This document shows positions 45,138 to 53,812 of a DNA stretch of 64,000 bases, in pieces; position 1 is the first letter of the stretch, and each line of letters begins with the position of its first letter. The translations under genes and the position numbers were made by a program. Origin of the DNA: Vagococcus hydrophili (lineage in GTDB: Bacteria; Bacillota; Bacilli; Lactobacillales; Vagococcaceae); the NCBI RefSeq assembly GCF_011304195.1, contig NZ_CP049887.1, positions 868,001 to 932,000 of the forward strand, given 5' to 3'. Under the pieces are notes generated by a model that had not been told where the DNA came from, did not search any database, and worked only from the letters and a program-made list of their open reading frames with translations.

Positions 45138-45241
45138 ATACCAACAAAACAACCCTAACAAACTTTTTCATTTTATTTACTCCTCCAAAGTAAATAAACA
45201 ACTCCTTTTTTGCCTCTAGCTACTTGCTAGGGGCTTTTTTT
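45138..45241 (+). ncRNA. csRNA-like small RNA, copy 1
   Basis: About 104 nt. Unstructured leader, hairpin TTTATTTAC-TCCTCCAAA-GTAAATAAA (45172-45198) with an anti-Shine-Dalgarno loop, linker CAACTCCTTTTTT (also anti-SD), and terminator GCCTCTAGC...GCTAGGGGC plus T7 (45212-45241). Streptococcal csRNAs have the same order and block ribosome binding sites. On the other strand a 19-codon reading frame (MKKFVRVVLL...) exists, but copy 2 destroys it. Confidence 0.7.
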
Positions 45242-45325
45242 ATGCAATCCTCTCAATCAGTTGTTTCAAAACGCCTATGATATAATTACCTTAACAAATA
45301 AATGGTTTTAGAAAGGAATTTTACA

Positions 45326-45802
45326 ATGACTATCTATGATTATTCAGCAACTTTAGACAACGGCGAAACCTACTCACTTGAAAAATATCGGGGAAAAATC
45401 GTGATTATTGTTAATACAGCAACAAAATGTGGCTTTGCTCCTCAATTTAAAGAATTAGAAGAAATCTATGCTACTTATAAGGATAAAGATGTCATTGTCC
45501 TCGGATTTCCTTCCAATCAATTCAAGCAAGAAATGACAACTGCCAGTGACGCAGCCCAAGCTTGCCAACTAAAATACGGCGTGACATTTCCTATGCATGA
45601 TCTTTGTCTCGTTAACGGAGATTCCGCCCTACCACTATTTAAATACTTAGAAAAAAATAGCAAAGGCGTTCTTGGTAATAGTATCAAATGGAACTTCACT
45701 AAATTTTTGATTAACCAACAAGGAGAAGTTTTTAAACGATACGCACCTAAAGATAGCCCTAAAAATATGGTGAAAGATATTGAGACATTGTTGAACCAAT
45801 AA
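45326..45802 (+). CDS. Glutathione peroxidase family protein
   Basis: Thiol peroxidase that reduces hydroperoxides, probably thioredoxin-dependent as is usual in bacteria. Peroxidatic Cys35 is in NTATKCGFAPQF, LGFPSNQF and WNFTKFLI give the rest of the active site, and CQLKYG holds the likely resolving Cys. I chose ATG 45326 with AAAGGA 8 nt upstream; 158 aa. It lies between two small RNA copies and has no terminator of its own before copy 2. Confidence 0.93.
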   Translation: MTIYDYSATLDNGETYSLEKYRGKIVIIVNTATKCGFAPQFKELEEIYATYKDKDVIVLGFPSNQFKQEMTTASDAAQACQLKYGVTFPMHDLCLVNGDSALPLFKYLEKNSKGVLGNSIKWNFTKFLINQQGEVFKRYAPKDSPKNMVKDIETLLNQ

Positions 45803-45867
45803 GCAATTTCACAAAATCAAACACTCCTTTTCAAATAATCTTCACATTTTGAGGCTAATATATAAGC

Positions 45868-45973
45868 ATACCAACAAAACAACCCTAATAAATAAACTTT
45901 TTCATTTTATTTACTCCTCCAAAGTAAATAAACAACTCCTTTTTGCTCCTAGTTTTAGCTAGGAGCTTTTTTT
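45868..45973 (+). ncRNA. csRNA-like small RNA, copy 2
   Basis: Promoter repeat, hairpin with TCCTCC loop and linker are nearly identical to copy 1, 730 bp away. A 4-nt insertion lies in the leader. The terminator stem is GCTCCTAG/CTAGGAGC instead of GCCTCTAGC/GCTAGGGGC, so both arms changed together. It also probably terminates the peroxidase mRNA. Confidence 0.7.
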
Positions 45974-45997
45974 ATTGCCAAAAACAGGTAGACAAAA

Positions 45998-46050
45998 AAT
46001 AAGAGATCCCTTTGGTATTCCATTTAGGAATAACCAAACAGTCTCTTATT
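45998..46050 (-). terminator. Terminator after the chloramphenicol acetyltransferase gene
   Basis: Long hairpin AATAAGAGA...TCTCTTATT with inner TTTGGT-ATTCC / GGAAT-ACCAAA, then a T-run on the minus strand. Confidence 0.8.
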
Positions 46051-46125
46051 CTTAATATCATTGATTTCATCTTAAAAAAATTAATTTTAATCAAAAAATT
46101 TTTCTAACACTGTCCACCTTCATAC

Positions 46126-46761
46126 CTAAAATTGATCAAAAACTTCTTGAAGTCTAGCTAAAAACTGACTCACATGAAACCCATCACAGGTTGCATGGTG
46201 CACTTGTACCGCTAAAGGAAGTAATCTTCGTCCATTCTCTTCCATCATTTTGCCTCCAGTAATAATCGGGGCTAAAAAGTTATCATTGTATTTAATCGAT
46301 AAATCAAACCCATCAAAAGCCGTCCAAGGAATCATAGAAATGGGTAACATATTTTCTGGGTAATCTTGTTGTGGACTCATTTTAGTGGTCATTTCATACT
46401 CGCTCACCGTTTCTAGGTAGGCTCGTTGAAAGCTCTCAACACTTGTTTCCCATTTCATCCAAACACTAATAAAATTCTCACTCACTTTACTAGAAATTGT
46501 GTAGTTTGGCTCTAATTGATCCCACAAAATAAGCTCACCATTTTCAATGATTGCCACTTTGAAGCACTCAAACTCATTCACCACTTCCGTCACTTGATGA
46601 ATGAATGCCGGATAAAACTTCATCTCACGTTCCTTAACTCTTTGATAAAAGTTAGTCACATCTAACTTCGTCGTTAAGCTAAAACGAGTTCCTTGAGTCA
46701 TAAAAGCTTCAAAATGTTCTTTCCTATGCCACGTTTCTTGATTAATTTTTTGATACTTCAT
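46126..46761 (-). CDS. cat: Chloramphenicol acetyltransferase, type A family
   Basis: Acetylates chloramphenicol with acetyl-CoA. Catalytic motif HHATCDGFH with His189, N-terminal WHRKEHFE and IPWTAFDGFDL are typical of CatA. 211 aa, full length. No insertion sequence, leader-peptide attenuator or plasmid gene is seen beside it, so it looks like a resident chromosomal gene. Acceptor could also be another xenobiotic alcohol. Confidence 0.9.
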   Translation of the reverse strand: MKYQKINQETWHRKEHFEAFMTQGTRFSLTTKLDVTNFYQRVKEREMKFYPAFIHQVTEVVNEFECFKVAIIENGELILWDQLEPNYTISSKVSENFISVWMKWETSVESFQRAYLETVSEYEMTTKMSPQQDYPENMLPISMIPWTAFDGFDLSIKYNDNFLAPIITGGKMMEENGRRLLPLAVQVHHATCDGFHVSQFLARLQEVFDQF

Positions 46762-47076
46762 TATTTTTCCTCCTAATATTAAAACTTTGTGATATTAAGA
46801 GGCTAACTTAACTGACTTGATCATTTTTTGTCACTCCTTTAAAAATAGTTTAGCATATTTTTCTTTTTTTTCGCAAAGAATTAACTGTTCTTCCTATCTT
46901 TAATTAAAGGACCAAAAATAATTATATGAGTTATATTTCACAGTTTACTAATTTAATAACTTAAATAAGCATTTTTTTATTGACATTTTACTCATTTCCC
47001 TTTAATCTTTTATTTATAATTTTCTGACAATTTAGATAATTAAACAAATAACCTTCATTAAAAAGGAGAGATTACT

Positions 47077-48474
47077 ATTCGTATCTTTAAAAAAGAATCT
47101 GTACAAACATTTTTAAATGCTGACGCTAACTTAACCAGAAGCTTACGAGCCAGAGACTTACTTGCTTTGGGAATCGGTGCCGTTATCGGAACCGGAATTT
47201 TCATTTTACCAGGGCATGAAGCGGCTCAACATGCTGGACCTGCCGTTGCGATTGCCTTTCTAGTCGCCGCTCTACTATCTGGACTTGTGGGTATGGCTTA
47301 TGCTGAATTTTCATCTGCCATGCCTGTTGCGGGATCTGCTTATTCATTTGGTTCTGTGGTTTTCGGGGAAGTCATTGGTTGGCTACTTGGATGGGGCTTG
47401 ATTTTAGAGTATTTCTTAGCCGTTTCCGCAGAAGCCACAGGATTTGCTGCTTATTTCAACAACAACGTCCTCTCTGCCTTTAACATCACCTTACCAAAAG
47501 CGCTCCAATCAGGACCTTTAGAAGGTGGAATGGTCAATATCACAGCCGTCTTAATCGTCTTTGTGGTCGCATTCATCGTGAGTAAAGGAGCAACACTTTC
47601 AAAAAACATTGAAAATGTTGCCGTAATTGTTAAGATTGCTATTATTATTTTGTTTATTGTGGTTGGTTTCTTCTATATCAACACGGACAACTATGTCCCA
47701 TTTTATCCAGAAGAGTTTCACAGTGCTCCTCTTGGATTTGGTGGTATCTCAACTGCTGCTGCTACAGTTTTCTTTGCTTTTATTGGTTTTGATGCTTTAG
47801 CTTCTAACTCTGCTGAGACGATTAATCCTAAGAAAAATATGATTCGCGGAATTTTAGGCACAGTTATTGTTTCTGTTATTCTTTACGTTAGTTTCTCACT
47901 TGTTTTAACAGGTGTGGTTCACTATACAGAGTTAAACGTAGATGATCCAGCTGCCTATGCTTTAAAAGCCGTTGATTTATCTGCCTGGAATAAACTGATT
48001 TCAATCGGTGCTTTGGTTGGGATTTTCACTGCTATGATTACGATGTTTATGGGTGGATCAAGACTTGTTTACGCTCTAGGTCGTGATGGATTACTGCCTA
48101 AATCATTAGGAACGGTTGATAAAAAATACAGTGTCCCTAAAAAAGCAATTATCTTAGCAACAGTGGTTCAAGCCTTCTTTGCTGGGATGGTTCCTTTAAC
48201 TGACTTAGCTTCATTGATTAATGCAGGAACACTTCTTGCCTTTGTCTTCATCTCATTTGGGATTATTCCTTTAAGAAAAAGAAAAGACATTCCAAACGAT
48301 GGCTTCAAAATGCCGCTTTATCCAGTTCTACCAATCGTTGCCAGTCTCTTTAGTATTTACTTCATCATCATGTTACCAAGCTTTACTAAAGTAGCCGTAA
48401 CCATTTGGATGATTATCGGCTTAGTCTTTTACCTAAGTTATGGATTAAGACATTCTAAGTTACAGAAAAGATAA
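47077..48474 (+). CDS. APC-family amino acid permease, apparently with an ATT start codon
   Basis: Cationic amino acid/YfnA-like transporter with 12 membrane helices and the N-terminal signature GIGAVIGTGIFILPG. The upstream in-frame sequence RIFKKESVQTFLNADANLTRSLRARDLLA is typical of the family's cytoplasmic start. AAGGAG (47063-47068) is followed 8 nt later by ATT at 47077, with no ATG, GTG or TTG nearby; the next candidate at 47167 cuts the first helix. 465 aa with the ATT start, the usual size. A dispersed repeat directly follows the stop. Confidence 0.9.
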   Translation: MRIFKKESVQTFLNADANLTRSLRARDLLALGIGAVIGTGIFILPGHEAAQHAGPAVAIAFLVAALLSGLVGMAYAEFSSAMPVAGSAYSFGSVVFGEVIGWLLGWGLILEYFLAVSAEATGFAAYFNNNVLSAFNITLPKALQSGPLEGGMVNITAVLIVFVVAFIVSKGATLSKNIENVAVIVKIAIIILFIVVGFFYINTDNYVPFYPEEFHSAPLGFGGISTAAATVFFAFIGFDALASNSAETINPKKNMIRGILGTVIVSVILYVSFSLVLTGVVHYTELNVDDPAAYALKAVDLSAWNKLISIGALVGIFTAMITMFMGGSRLVYALGRDGLLPKSLGTVDKKYSVPKKAIILATVVQAFFAGMVPLTDLASLINAGTLLAFVFISFGIIPLRKRKDIPNDGFKMPLYPVLPIVASLFSIYFIIMLPSFTKVAVTIWMIIGLVFYLSYGLRHSKLQKR

Positions 48475-48475
48475 A

Positions 48476-48590
48476 GGTGGATAAAAAGTCGTTTTGCTCC
48501 GAGCAACTGGAGGTAATAAAGAACAATTGGCTTTTTCAATTGATCGTTATTAGTGAAGTTGTTGAAGGAGCAGACTTTTTATCCCCGACT
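48476..48590 (+). repeat. Dispersed hairpin repeat, full copy after the permease
   Basis: GGATAAAAAGTC-GTTT-TGCTCC-G-AGCAACT pairs with AGTTGTT-GAA-GGAGCA-GACTTTTTATCC. The outer stem is perfect yet differs from the other copies at several pairs (GTC/GAC for GGC/GCC, TGCTCC/GGAGCA for AGCTCT/AGAGCT). Inner stem AACAATTG/CAATTGATCGTT. It lies 1 nt after the stop and before the terminator. Confidence 0.8.
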
Positions 48591-48593
48591 ATA

Positions 48594-48630
48594 AAAAGAG
48601 GATGACCAAAAATTTTGGTCATCCTCTTTT
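48594..48630. terminator. Bidirectional terminator
   Basis: AAAAGAGGATGACCAAAA / TTTTGGTCATCCTCTTTT, perfect 18-bp stem between the permease and nitroreductase genes. Confidence 0.92.
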
Positions 48631-48639
48631 CTATTTTAA

Positions 48640-49236
48640 TTATTTAAAAGTTTTAAAACGATCTGCATCGTTCATGTATTCTTTTTCGCCAGCAGGTGTT
48701 TCGATTGAACCAAATGGCATTTGTGCTCTTAATTTCCAAGAAGCTGGGATTTCCCATTCTTTAGCAACAGCATCGTCGATTAATGGGTTGTAATGTTGTA
48801 AGCTTGCTCCAATATTTTCTTCAGCTAATGCAGTCCAAACGTTGGCTTGAGTTAAACCACTTGCTTGTTCTGACCAGATTGGGAAGTTATCTGCATATAA
48901 AGCGAATTGTTCTTGTAATGATTTCACAACATCCATGTCTTCAAAGAAAAGAATTGATCCTTTACCTGCTGCAAAGCTTTTTAATTTAGCTTGAGTTCCT
49001 TCAAATGCTTCTGCTGGAGTAACTACTTTTAATGCATCTTCAGTGATGCTCCATAATTTTTGGTTAGATTCTCCAAAAAGAATAACCACACGTTGTGTTT
49101 GAGAGTTGAATGATGATGGTGATTCTCTAACAACTTCTTTAATTAAGTTTTCTACTTCTGTTTCAGATAAAGAGATATTTTCTCCTAAATGGTAAATTGA
49201 ACGACGATTTTTTAATGCTGTAATAAAGTTAGACAT
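48640..49236 (-). CDS. Nitroreductase family protein
   Basis: FMN-dependent NAD(P)H nitro/quinone reductase, ~198 aa. N-terminal NRRSIYHLG (FMN phosphate binding), SPSSFNSQTQR and the C-terminal half with ENIGASLQHYNP. I chose ATG 49236 (MSNFITALK), with AAGGAA 10 nt upstream, over a GTG three codons earlier. The HBN1/YdgI subgroup fits best. Confidence 0.88.
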   Translation of the reverse strand: MSNFITALKNRRSIYHLGENISLSETEVENLIKEVVRESPSSFNSQTQRVVILFGESNQKLWSITEDALKVVTPAEAFEGTQAKLKSFAAGKGSILFFEDMDVVKSLQEQFALYADNFPIWSEQASGLTQANVWTALAEENIGASLQHYNPLIDDAVAKEWEIPASWKLRAQMPFGSIETPAGEKEYMNDADRFKTFK

Positions 49237-49344
49237 ATATTTCACTTTCCTTTTCGTTTTTAAGTTTTATTGTTTTGTTAATAAAGCAATAATAACAGCT
49301 AACTTTTAGTTAGTAAAATAATATGCTCACTTTTTGTAAGTTTT

Positions 49345-50529
49345 TTAATTTGCTTGATATTTCTTTAAGCCAGGAATATTTAACATGATGCATAAACTAA
49401 TAATGTAGATAACTGAAAGGAACATCACAACCACTGTTAGTGAATAATTATCCATTAAGAAACCAATCACGACTGACGAAAAACCACCAATGGCACGTCC
49501 CACATTCATAATAAAGTTATTAGCTGTGGCTCTAATTTCTGTTGGGTATAAGAAACTAATGATTGCACCGTATCCACCGTACATTCCGTTAATAAAGTAA
49601 CCTACCACAACCGCTGCTAAAAGTAATGACCATTGTCCTTTAGCTAGAGTTAATAAGTACACTGACAAGGCTGAAGCGATTAAGAATAAACCAAATGACA
49701 AACGAGGTCCTAATTTATCCATAATTGTTCCAAAAGTTAACATCCCTAGTGACATTCCGAAAATTGTACTAATCATCCATAATGATGAACCTGATACTGA
49801 TAATCCTAATTGTTTTTGCATAATCGACGGTAACCAGTTCATCAAACCAAAGTAGCCTGCGATTTGAACTGTTACCATTAAAGAAAGCCCAACTGTTTGC
49901 CAAGTCGTTTTAACATCTTTAAACAATAAACCAAACTTCGCTTTGTCCCCGTCTTCTTTTAATTCTGAAAAATCTTCTGGCTCTTTTAAATCTTTTCTAA
50001 TTACTAACACTAGTAAAACGGGTAACACACCAATCACATAAAGCATTTTCCAACCAAACACTGGAATGATTAATGAGGCCAAAATCGCTGCCATGATTGC
50101 ACCAACCTGTCCTCCAATGGCTACAACTGACGTGGCACGAGCCAAGTGTTTCTTATTAAATGTTTCAGAAACAAGAGACATACACGCCCCGTACTCACCA
50201 CCAGCACCAATCCCTGCGATAAAGCGGAATAAGTAAATCCAGTAAATATTGCTAGCAAACATCATCAAGAGTGATGCCACTGAGAATGTGATAACAGTGT
50301 AAGAAAAAATCTTCACACGACCAAACTTATCGGCTAAAAGCCCAAAAAAAATACCACCCACAAGCATACCTAAATTGGTGATAGTTGATATAAAACCAGC
50401 TTGAACGCTAGTAACATTTAATGATGTAATAATTGATGATAAAGAAAAAGCTAAAAACATGATATCCATATTTTCCAAACCAATTCCTGCTGCTGTTGAG
50501 ACTAAAACTTTACGTTGATATTTCGACAC
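49345..50529 (-). CDS. MFS transporter
   Basis: 394 aa, 12 membrane helices. The GLLADKFGRVKIF loop between helices 2 and 3 and RFIAGIGAGGEYGACMSLVSE in helix 4-5 are typical of the aromatic acid/sugar MFS branches. Substrate unknown. Monocistronic. Confidence 0.85.
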   Translation of the reverse strand: MSKYQRKVLVSTAAGIGLENMDIMFLAFSLSSIITSLNVTSVQAGFISTITNLGMLVGGIFFGLLADKFGRVKIFSYTVITFSVASLLMMFASNIYWIYLFRFIAGIGAGGEYGACMSLVSETFNKKHLARATSVVAIGGQVGAIMAAILASLIIPVFGWKMLYVIGVLPVLLVLVIRKDLKEPEDFSELKEDGDKAKFGLLFKDVKTTWQTVGLSLMVTVQIAGYFGLMNWLPSIMQKQLGLSVSGSSLWMISTIFGMSLGMLTFGTIMDKLGPRLSFGLFLIASALSVYLLTLAKGQWSLLLAAVVVGYFINGMYGGYGAIISFLYPTEIRATANNFIMNVGRAIGGFSSVVIGFLMDNYSLTVVVMFLSVIYIISLCIMLNIPGLKKYQAN

Positions 50530-50773
50530 AATCCATCTTCCCCTTTTTTTCCATTTTTACTATTAAAGCACAGTTCAAATTAGAATAAAAGACAAAAATA
50601 ATATGATAGTCTATTTTCTTTTAAATGTTAAATTAGGAGTATTAGGCAAAAAAGAAAGTTTCGGTTATTTTATCCTCTATCTTTTTTACAATCAAACGAA
50701 TAAAAAAGTTAAATCTATTTATTTTGTTATTTTTACCCAAAGATCTAAAACAAAACACTCATTAATATTTAAT

Positions 50774-50820
50774 ATAAGCGTGATGAAAAAGGCGCTTAAC
50801 TCCAAGCAACTGGAGGAAAA
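50774..50820 (+). repeat. Half copy of the dispersed hairpin repeat
   Basis: TAAGCGTGATGAAAAAGGCG, CTTAACTCC, AAGCAACTGGAGGAA is the 5' arm; the 3' arm is not recognisable. After ~55 nt of unclear sequence a terminator follows. 50530-50773 holds nothing I can support. Confidence 0.65.
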
Positions 50821-50876
50821 AAATTTGGCGTATGTCTACGAATAAACGGTGCCACAGACGTAACTTCAACAGGAAT

Positions 50877-50930
50877 AAAAAGGAACTCTCAAAAATTTTA
50901 AAAGCAATTTCCGTGAGTTCCTTCTTTTTT
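50877..50930. terminator. Terminator after the ABC permease gene
   Basis: AAGGAACTC / GAGTTCCTT stem, large AT-rich loop, T-runs on both sides. It touches the permease stop. Confidence 0.65.
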
Positions 50931-51679
50931 TATATACTCTCTCTCCATCTCAACAATCGTCTTTCAAGTAAGTCAATTCCTAAAAACAACAGAAAAGCGA
51001 CTGCACTTAACACTAAAATACCACTATACATATCTAAATAATCCAATCGACCCCAAGCATCCATTACAAAATATCCCAAACCAAATTGCGTCCCATAAAC
51101 CTCTGTAAAGAAAAGAATTGCAATCGCCGTTCCTAAAGCAATTCGAATCGCACTTAAAATCGACGCCACACCAGCTGGTAATGTAATCTCTACAAATTGC
51201 TGCCATGAACTGGCTCCAAGGACTTGCAGATTTTTATAATAACTCTCAGGAATCGCCTTAATTCCATCTCGCACAGATAAAATTACCTGAAACACCACAA
51301 TCAAGGTAATCAAAATAATTTTAGATAGATTCCCTAAACCAAACAACAACATGATAATCGGCAGTAGCGCAATCTTAGGAATCGGATAAGTCAGGTAAAC
51401 AATCGGATCAAGCAAACGATTCATGATTTCCACACGTCCCATTAAAAGACCAATACCAAAACCAAGAACCACAGCAATCAACATGCCCCAAAATAGGCGA
51501 ACCAAGCTATTATAAACGTGTAATCCTAAGTTACCCATATCCATTTGAAAAAGATGCTGATAGACAGCCACAGGACTCGGAAGCATCTCTTGCTTCAAGC
51601 TCCAACTAGCTAAAGCCCACAAACCATTTAAGATTAAGAAAGCAAGTAGCGCGTGAAGTCCTCTATTTTTCTTTGTCAT
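50930..51679 (-). CDS. ABC transporter permease, SsuC/TauC/ThiX type
   Basis: 249 aa, six membrane helices, with the BPD_transp_1 EAA-like loop LGASSWQQFVEITLPAGVASILSAIR. Third gene of a binding protein-ATPase-permease operon; its start overlaps the ATPase gene end by 17 bp. Confidence 0.9.
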   Translation of the reverse strand: MTKKNRGLHALLAFLILNGLWALASWSLKQEMLPSPVAVYQHLFQMDMGNLGLHVYNSLVRLFWGMLIAVVLGFGIGLLMGRVEIMNRLLDPIVYLTYPIPKIALLPIIMLLFGLGNLSKIILITLIVVFQVILSVRDGIKAIPESYYKNLQVLGASSWQQFVEITLPAGVASILSAIRIALGTAIAILFFTEVYGTQFGLGYFVMDAWGRLDYLDMYSGILVLSAVAFLLFLGIDLLERRLLRWRESI

Positions 51680-52409
51680 GCTCGGTCAACACCTCTCTTA
51701 TCTCTTGAATGGTTTGATAGAAGGAGTCACTCAAACGTTTCTCCTCGAGAGGTAATGAAAAACTTGGATTATCCCATATCTTAACTATCTCCCCAGGTTT
51801 TCCTGATAATAAAGCAATTTTACTTCCTAAGAAAACCGCCTCTTCCACATCATGAGTAATCACAATCGTTGGTGCTTGGCGTTTCTGCCATTCACTTAAA
51901 AACAACGTCTGCATCTTTTCACGTGTAATAGCATCGAGAGCTGAAAATGGCTCATCCAGTAAATATAAATCTGAATTCATGACCATCGCCCTGGCAATCG
52001 ACACCCGTTGTTGTTGCCCTCCACTAAGTTGGTGTGGGTATTTTTTTAGCAACTCGCCTAGACCAAGCTCCGAAACTAATTTTTCAAAAGTTTCTTTCTC
52101 CGTTGCTACTTTTCCTCTAATCTTCAATCCCATATTAATATTATCTGCCACCGTTTTCCAGGGTAATAATCCGTAGTTTTGAGGAATCCAACCAATCGTT
52201 TGTTTCTTCGTATCCACTTTTTGACCATTCAGTAAAATATCTCCTGAAACAATCGGATGTAAATTGGTAATACTATTAATCAACGTTGATTTTCCCGTCC
52301 CACTCGGACCAATCAATGCCAAAATATCTGTTTCTCTAACGCCTAAATCAATGTTTTTTAAGACCACTTGCTCATGGTAAGCAGTGGTCATTTTTTTAAT
52401 TTCTAACAT
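51663..52409 (-). CDS. ABC transporter ATP-binding protein, SsuB/TauB type
   Basis: 248 aa. Walker A GPSGTGKST, Q-loop WIPQNYG, signature LSGGQQQRV, Walker B LYLLDEPFSAL and switch VITHDVEEA. Energises uptake with the permease at 50930. Confidence 0.93.
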   Translation of the reverse strand: MLEIKKMTTAYHEQVVLKNIDLGVRETDILALIGPSGTGKSTLINSITNLHPIVSGDILLNGQKVDTKKQTIGWIPQNYGLLPWKTVADNINMGLKIRGKVATEKETFEKLVSELGLGELLKKYPHQLSGGQQQRVSIARAMVMNSDLYLLDEPFSALDAITREKMQTLFLSEWQKRQAPTIVITHDVEEAVFLGSKIALLSGKPGEIVKIWDNPSFSLPLEEKRLSDSFYQTIQEIREVLTEHDKEK

Positions 52410-52412
52410 GAG

Positions 52413-53375
52413 TTAATCCTTTAATAATGGACTTAAAATATCTGATGACTTAAATTCTTTTTTATAAATCCCTTGCTCTTTAGACCAATTAAACGCATTG
52501 GTTAATTGCTCTTCCTCAATTTGTTTAGCATGAGTATACTCAGGTAATTTCACTTGGTCTTTAATTTCATCTGTAAAACCAATTTTTTCTTTCAAGACAT
52601 CATAGTAATCATCTAATTTGTGCTCATTAATGTAGTCCACACCTTTGTTATAACCACGATAGAAAGCTTCGACTGCCTCTTTATTATCTTTTAAACTCTC
52701 AGCTGTAAAGCCAAAAATAGTGGCATGAATTCCCATCTCATTACTATTTCCTAATTCTCTCAACCCATTAGCAAGACCAATCGTTCTAAAAGGCTCAGGA
52801 ACAACCGTGGCATCAAGCTTTTGATTTTTAACTAACTCAATTCTAACCGGAATTTGAGGCACTTCTTCGTAGCCCACTTTGCTTGGGTCGATGTTTTCCT
52901 TTTTCAGGGCTTCATTTAAAAAGTAGTAAGGTGCTTGATTTTTCAAATGACCCACTTTTTTACCTTCTAAATCTGCTAAACTTTTAATCTCGTCATTTCC
53001 AGTTAAAATCGAAAAATTACCAGTCGATTGACTCACCACTTTGACATCCAATCCACCTTGTAGATATGTGCTTAAAGCGATTAAATCCGTATTCGCACCA
53101 TCTAAATTACCACTTGATAGCGCCGCATCACGATCTTTAGGTGATTTGAAACTTTGTAAATCCAAATCCAATCCTTCTTCTTTAAAGAAACCTTTTTTAT
53201 CCGCAATATAAACAGGTAAACTATCCACTGCTGGCATAGTTCCTACACTAAGAGATAAGTTTTTTTCCTCTTTTTTATCTTTTGTAGACTCTTTTGCTGG
53301 TTTTTCAGTTCCACAACTTACTAACACGACTGACATAGCAGCCAAAAGACCTAACAACACTGTACTTTTCTTCAT
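52413..53375 (-). CDS. NMT1/SsuA-like substrate-binding lipoprotein
   Basis: 320 aa. Lipobox VLVSC near residue 21, then SVGTMPAVDSLPVYIADKKGFFKEEGLDL, typical of periplasmic-binding proteins for sulfonates, nitrate-like anions or the thiamine pyrimidine precursor. I see no TPP riboswitch or Cys/sulfur box upstream (53376-53602), so the substrate stays open. Confidence 0.88.
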   Translation of the reverse strand: MKKSTVLLGLLAAMSVVLVSCGTEKPAKESTKDKKEEKNLSLSVGTMPAVDSLPVYIADKKGFFKEEGLDLDLQSFKSPKDRDAALSSGNLDGANTDLIALSTYLQGGLDVKVVSQSTGNFSILTGNDEIKSLADLEGKKVGHLKNQAPYYFLNEALKKENIDPSKVGYEEVPQIPVRIELVKNQKLDATVVPEPFRTIGLANGLRELGNSNEMGIHATIFGFTAESLKDNKEAVEAFYRGYNKGVDYINEHKLDDYYDVLKEKIGFTDEIKDQVKLPEYTHAKQIEEEQLTNAFNWSKEQGIYKKEFKSSDILSPLLKD

Positions 53376-53602
53376 TTATTCCAATCTCCTTATACATTTT
53401 TTTAATGAATCACTTTGTTTAAAATACCACAAACTAGACTTTTTTTCTAGGAAGGCTTTATTTAAGAACTTATAAAAAACAATTTATTCCCTCTATTTTG
53501 ACACTATCTTTACTTTCAATTCATAAAGTAATAAAATAAATATAAGACTCATGCTTTATTATAAGCAAATAAATTAAAATTTCCCCACATTGAGGTGACA
53601 AA

Positions 53603-53812
53603 ATGGATTTTATTAAACAATATAAATTTGAAGTAGCAGGACTTGTGGCGGGGCTCATTATGCTCATCGTCGGCTTAGTTTCTGGAACAGAGATTGTCCT
53701 ATTCAAGATGGATGGCTTCTACTTTTTCATGTTCGGCATCCTTTTTATTATTGGCTGTGCCGGCTCAATTATTTCAAAACAAAAAGAAGCAAAAAAAGAA
53801 CAGGCAGACTAA
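53603..53812 (+). CDS. Small two-helix membrane protein
   Basis: 69 aa: MDFIKQYKFEVAGLVAGLIM..., two membrane helices (about 10-28 and 38-57) and a Lys/Glu tail. GAGGTG precedes the ATG. Resembles small DNA gyrase/YtxH-like membrane proteins only in layout; not assigned. Confidence 0.7.
   Translation: MDFIKQYKFEVAGLVAGLIMLIVGLVSGTEIVLFKMDGFYFFMFGILFIIGCAGSIISKQKEAKKEQAD

Noticed and set aside
45143-45200. 19-codon peptide (MKKFVRVVLL...) on the minus strand of small RNA copy 1
   Set aside because: It has a good ribosome binding site, but copy 2 carries a 4-nt insertion that ends the frame after six codons while the RNA structure on the plus strand is kept.
50603-50845. 80-codon open frame on the plus strand
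   Set aside because: Its 3' part is the dispersed repeat half copy, it has no Shine-Dalgarno and no recognisable sequence.
53376-53602. Possible TPP or sulfur riboswitch ahead of the NMT1/SsuA-like operon
   Set aside because: No CTGAGA/ACCTGA-type THI-box or S-box core is visible on the minus strand.
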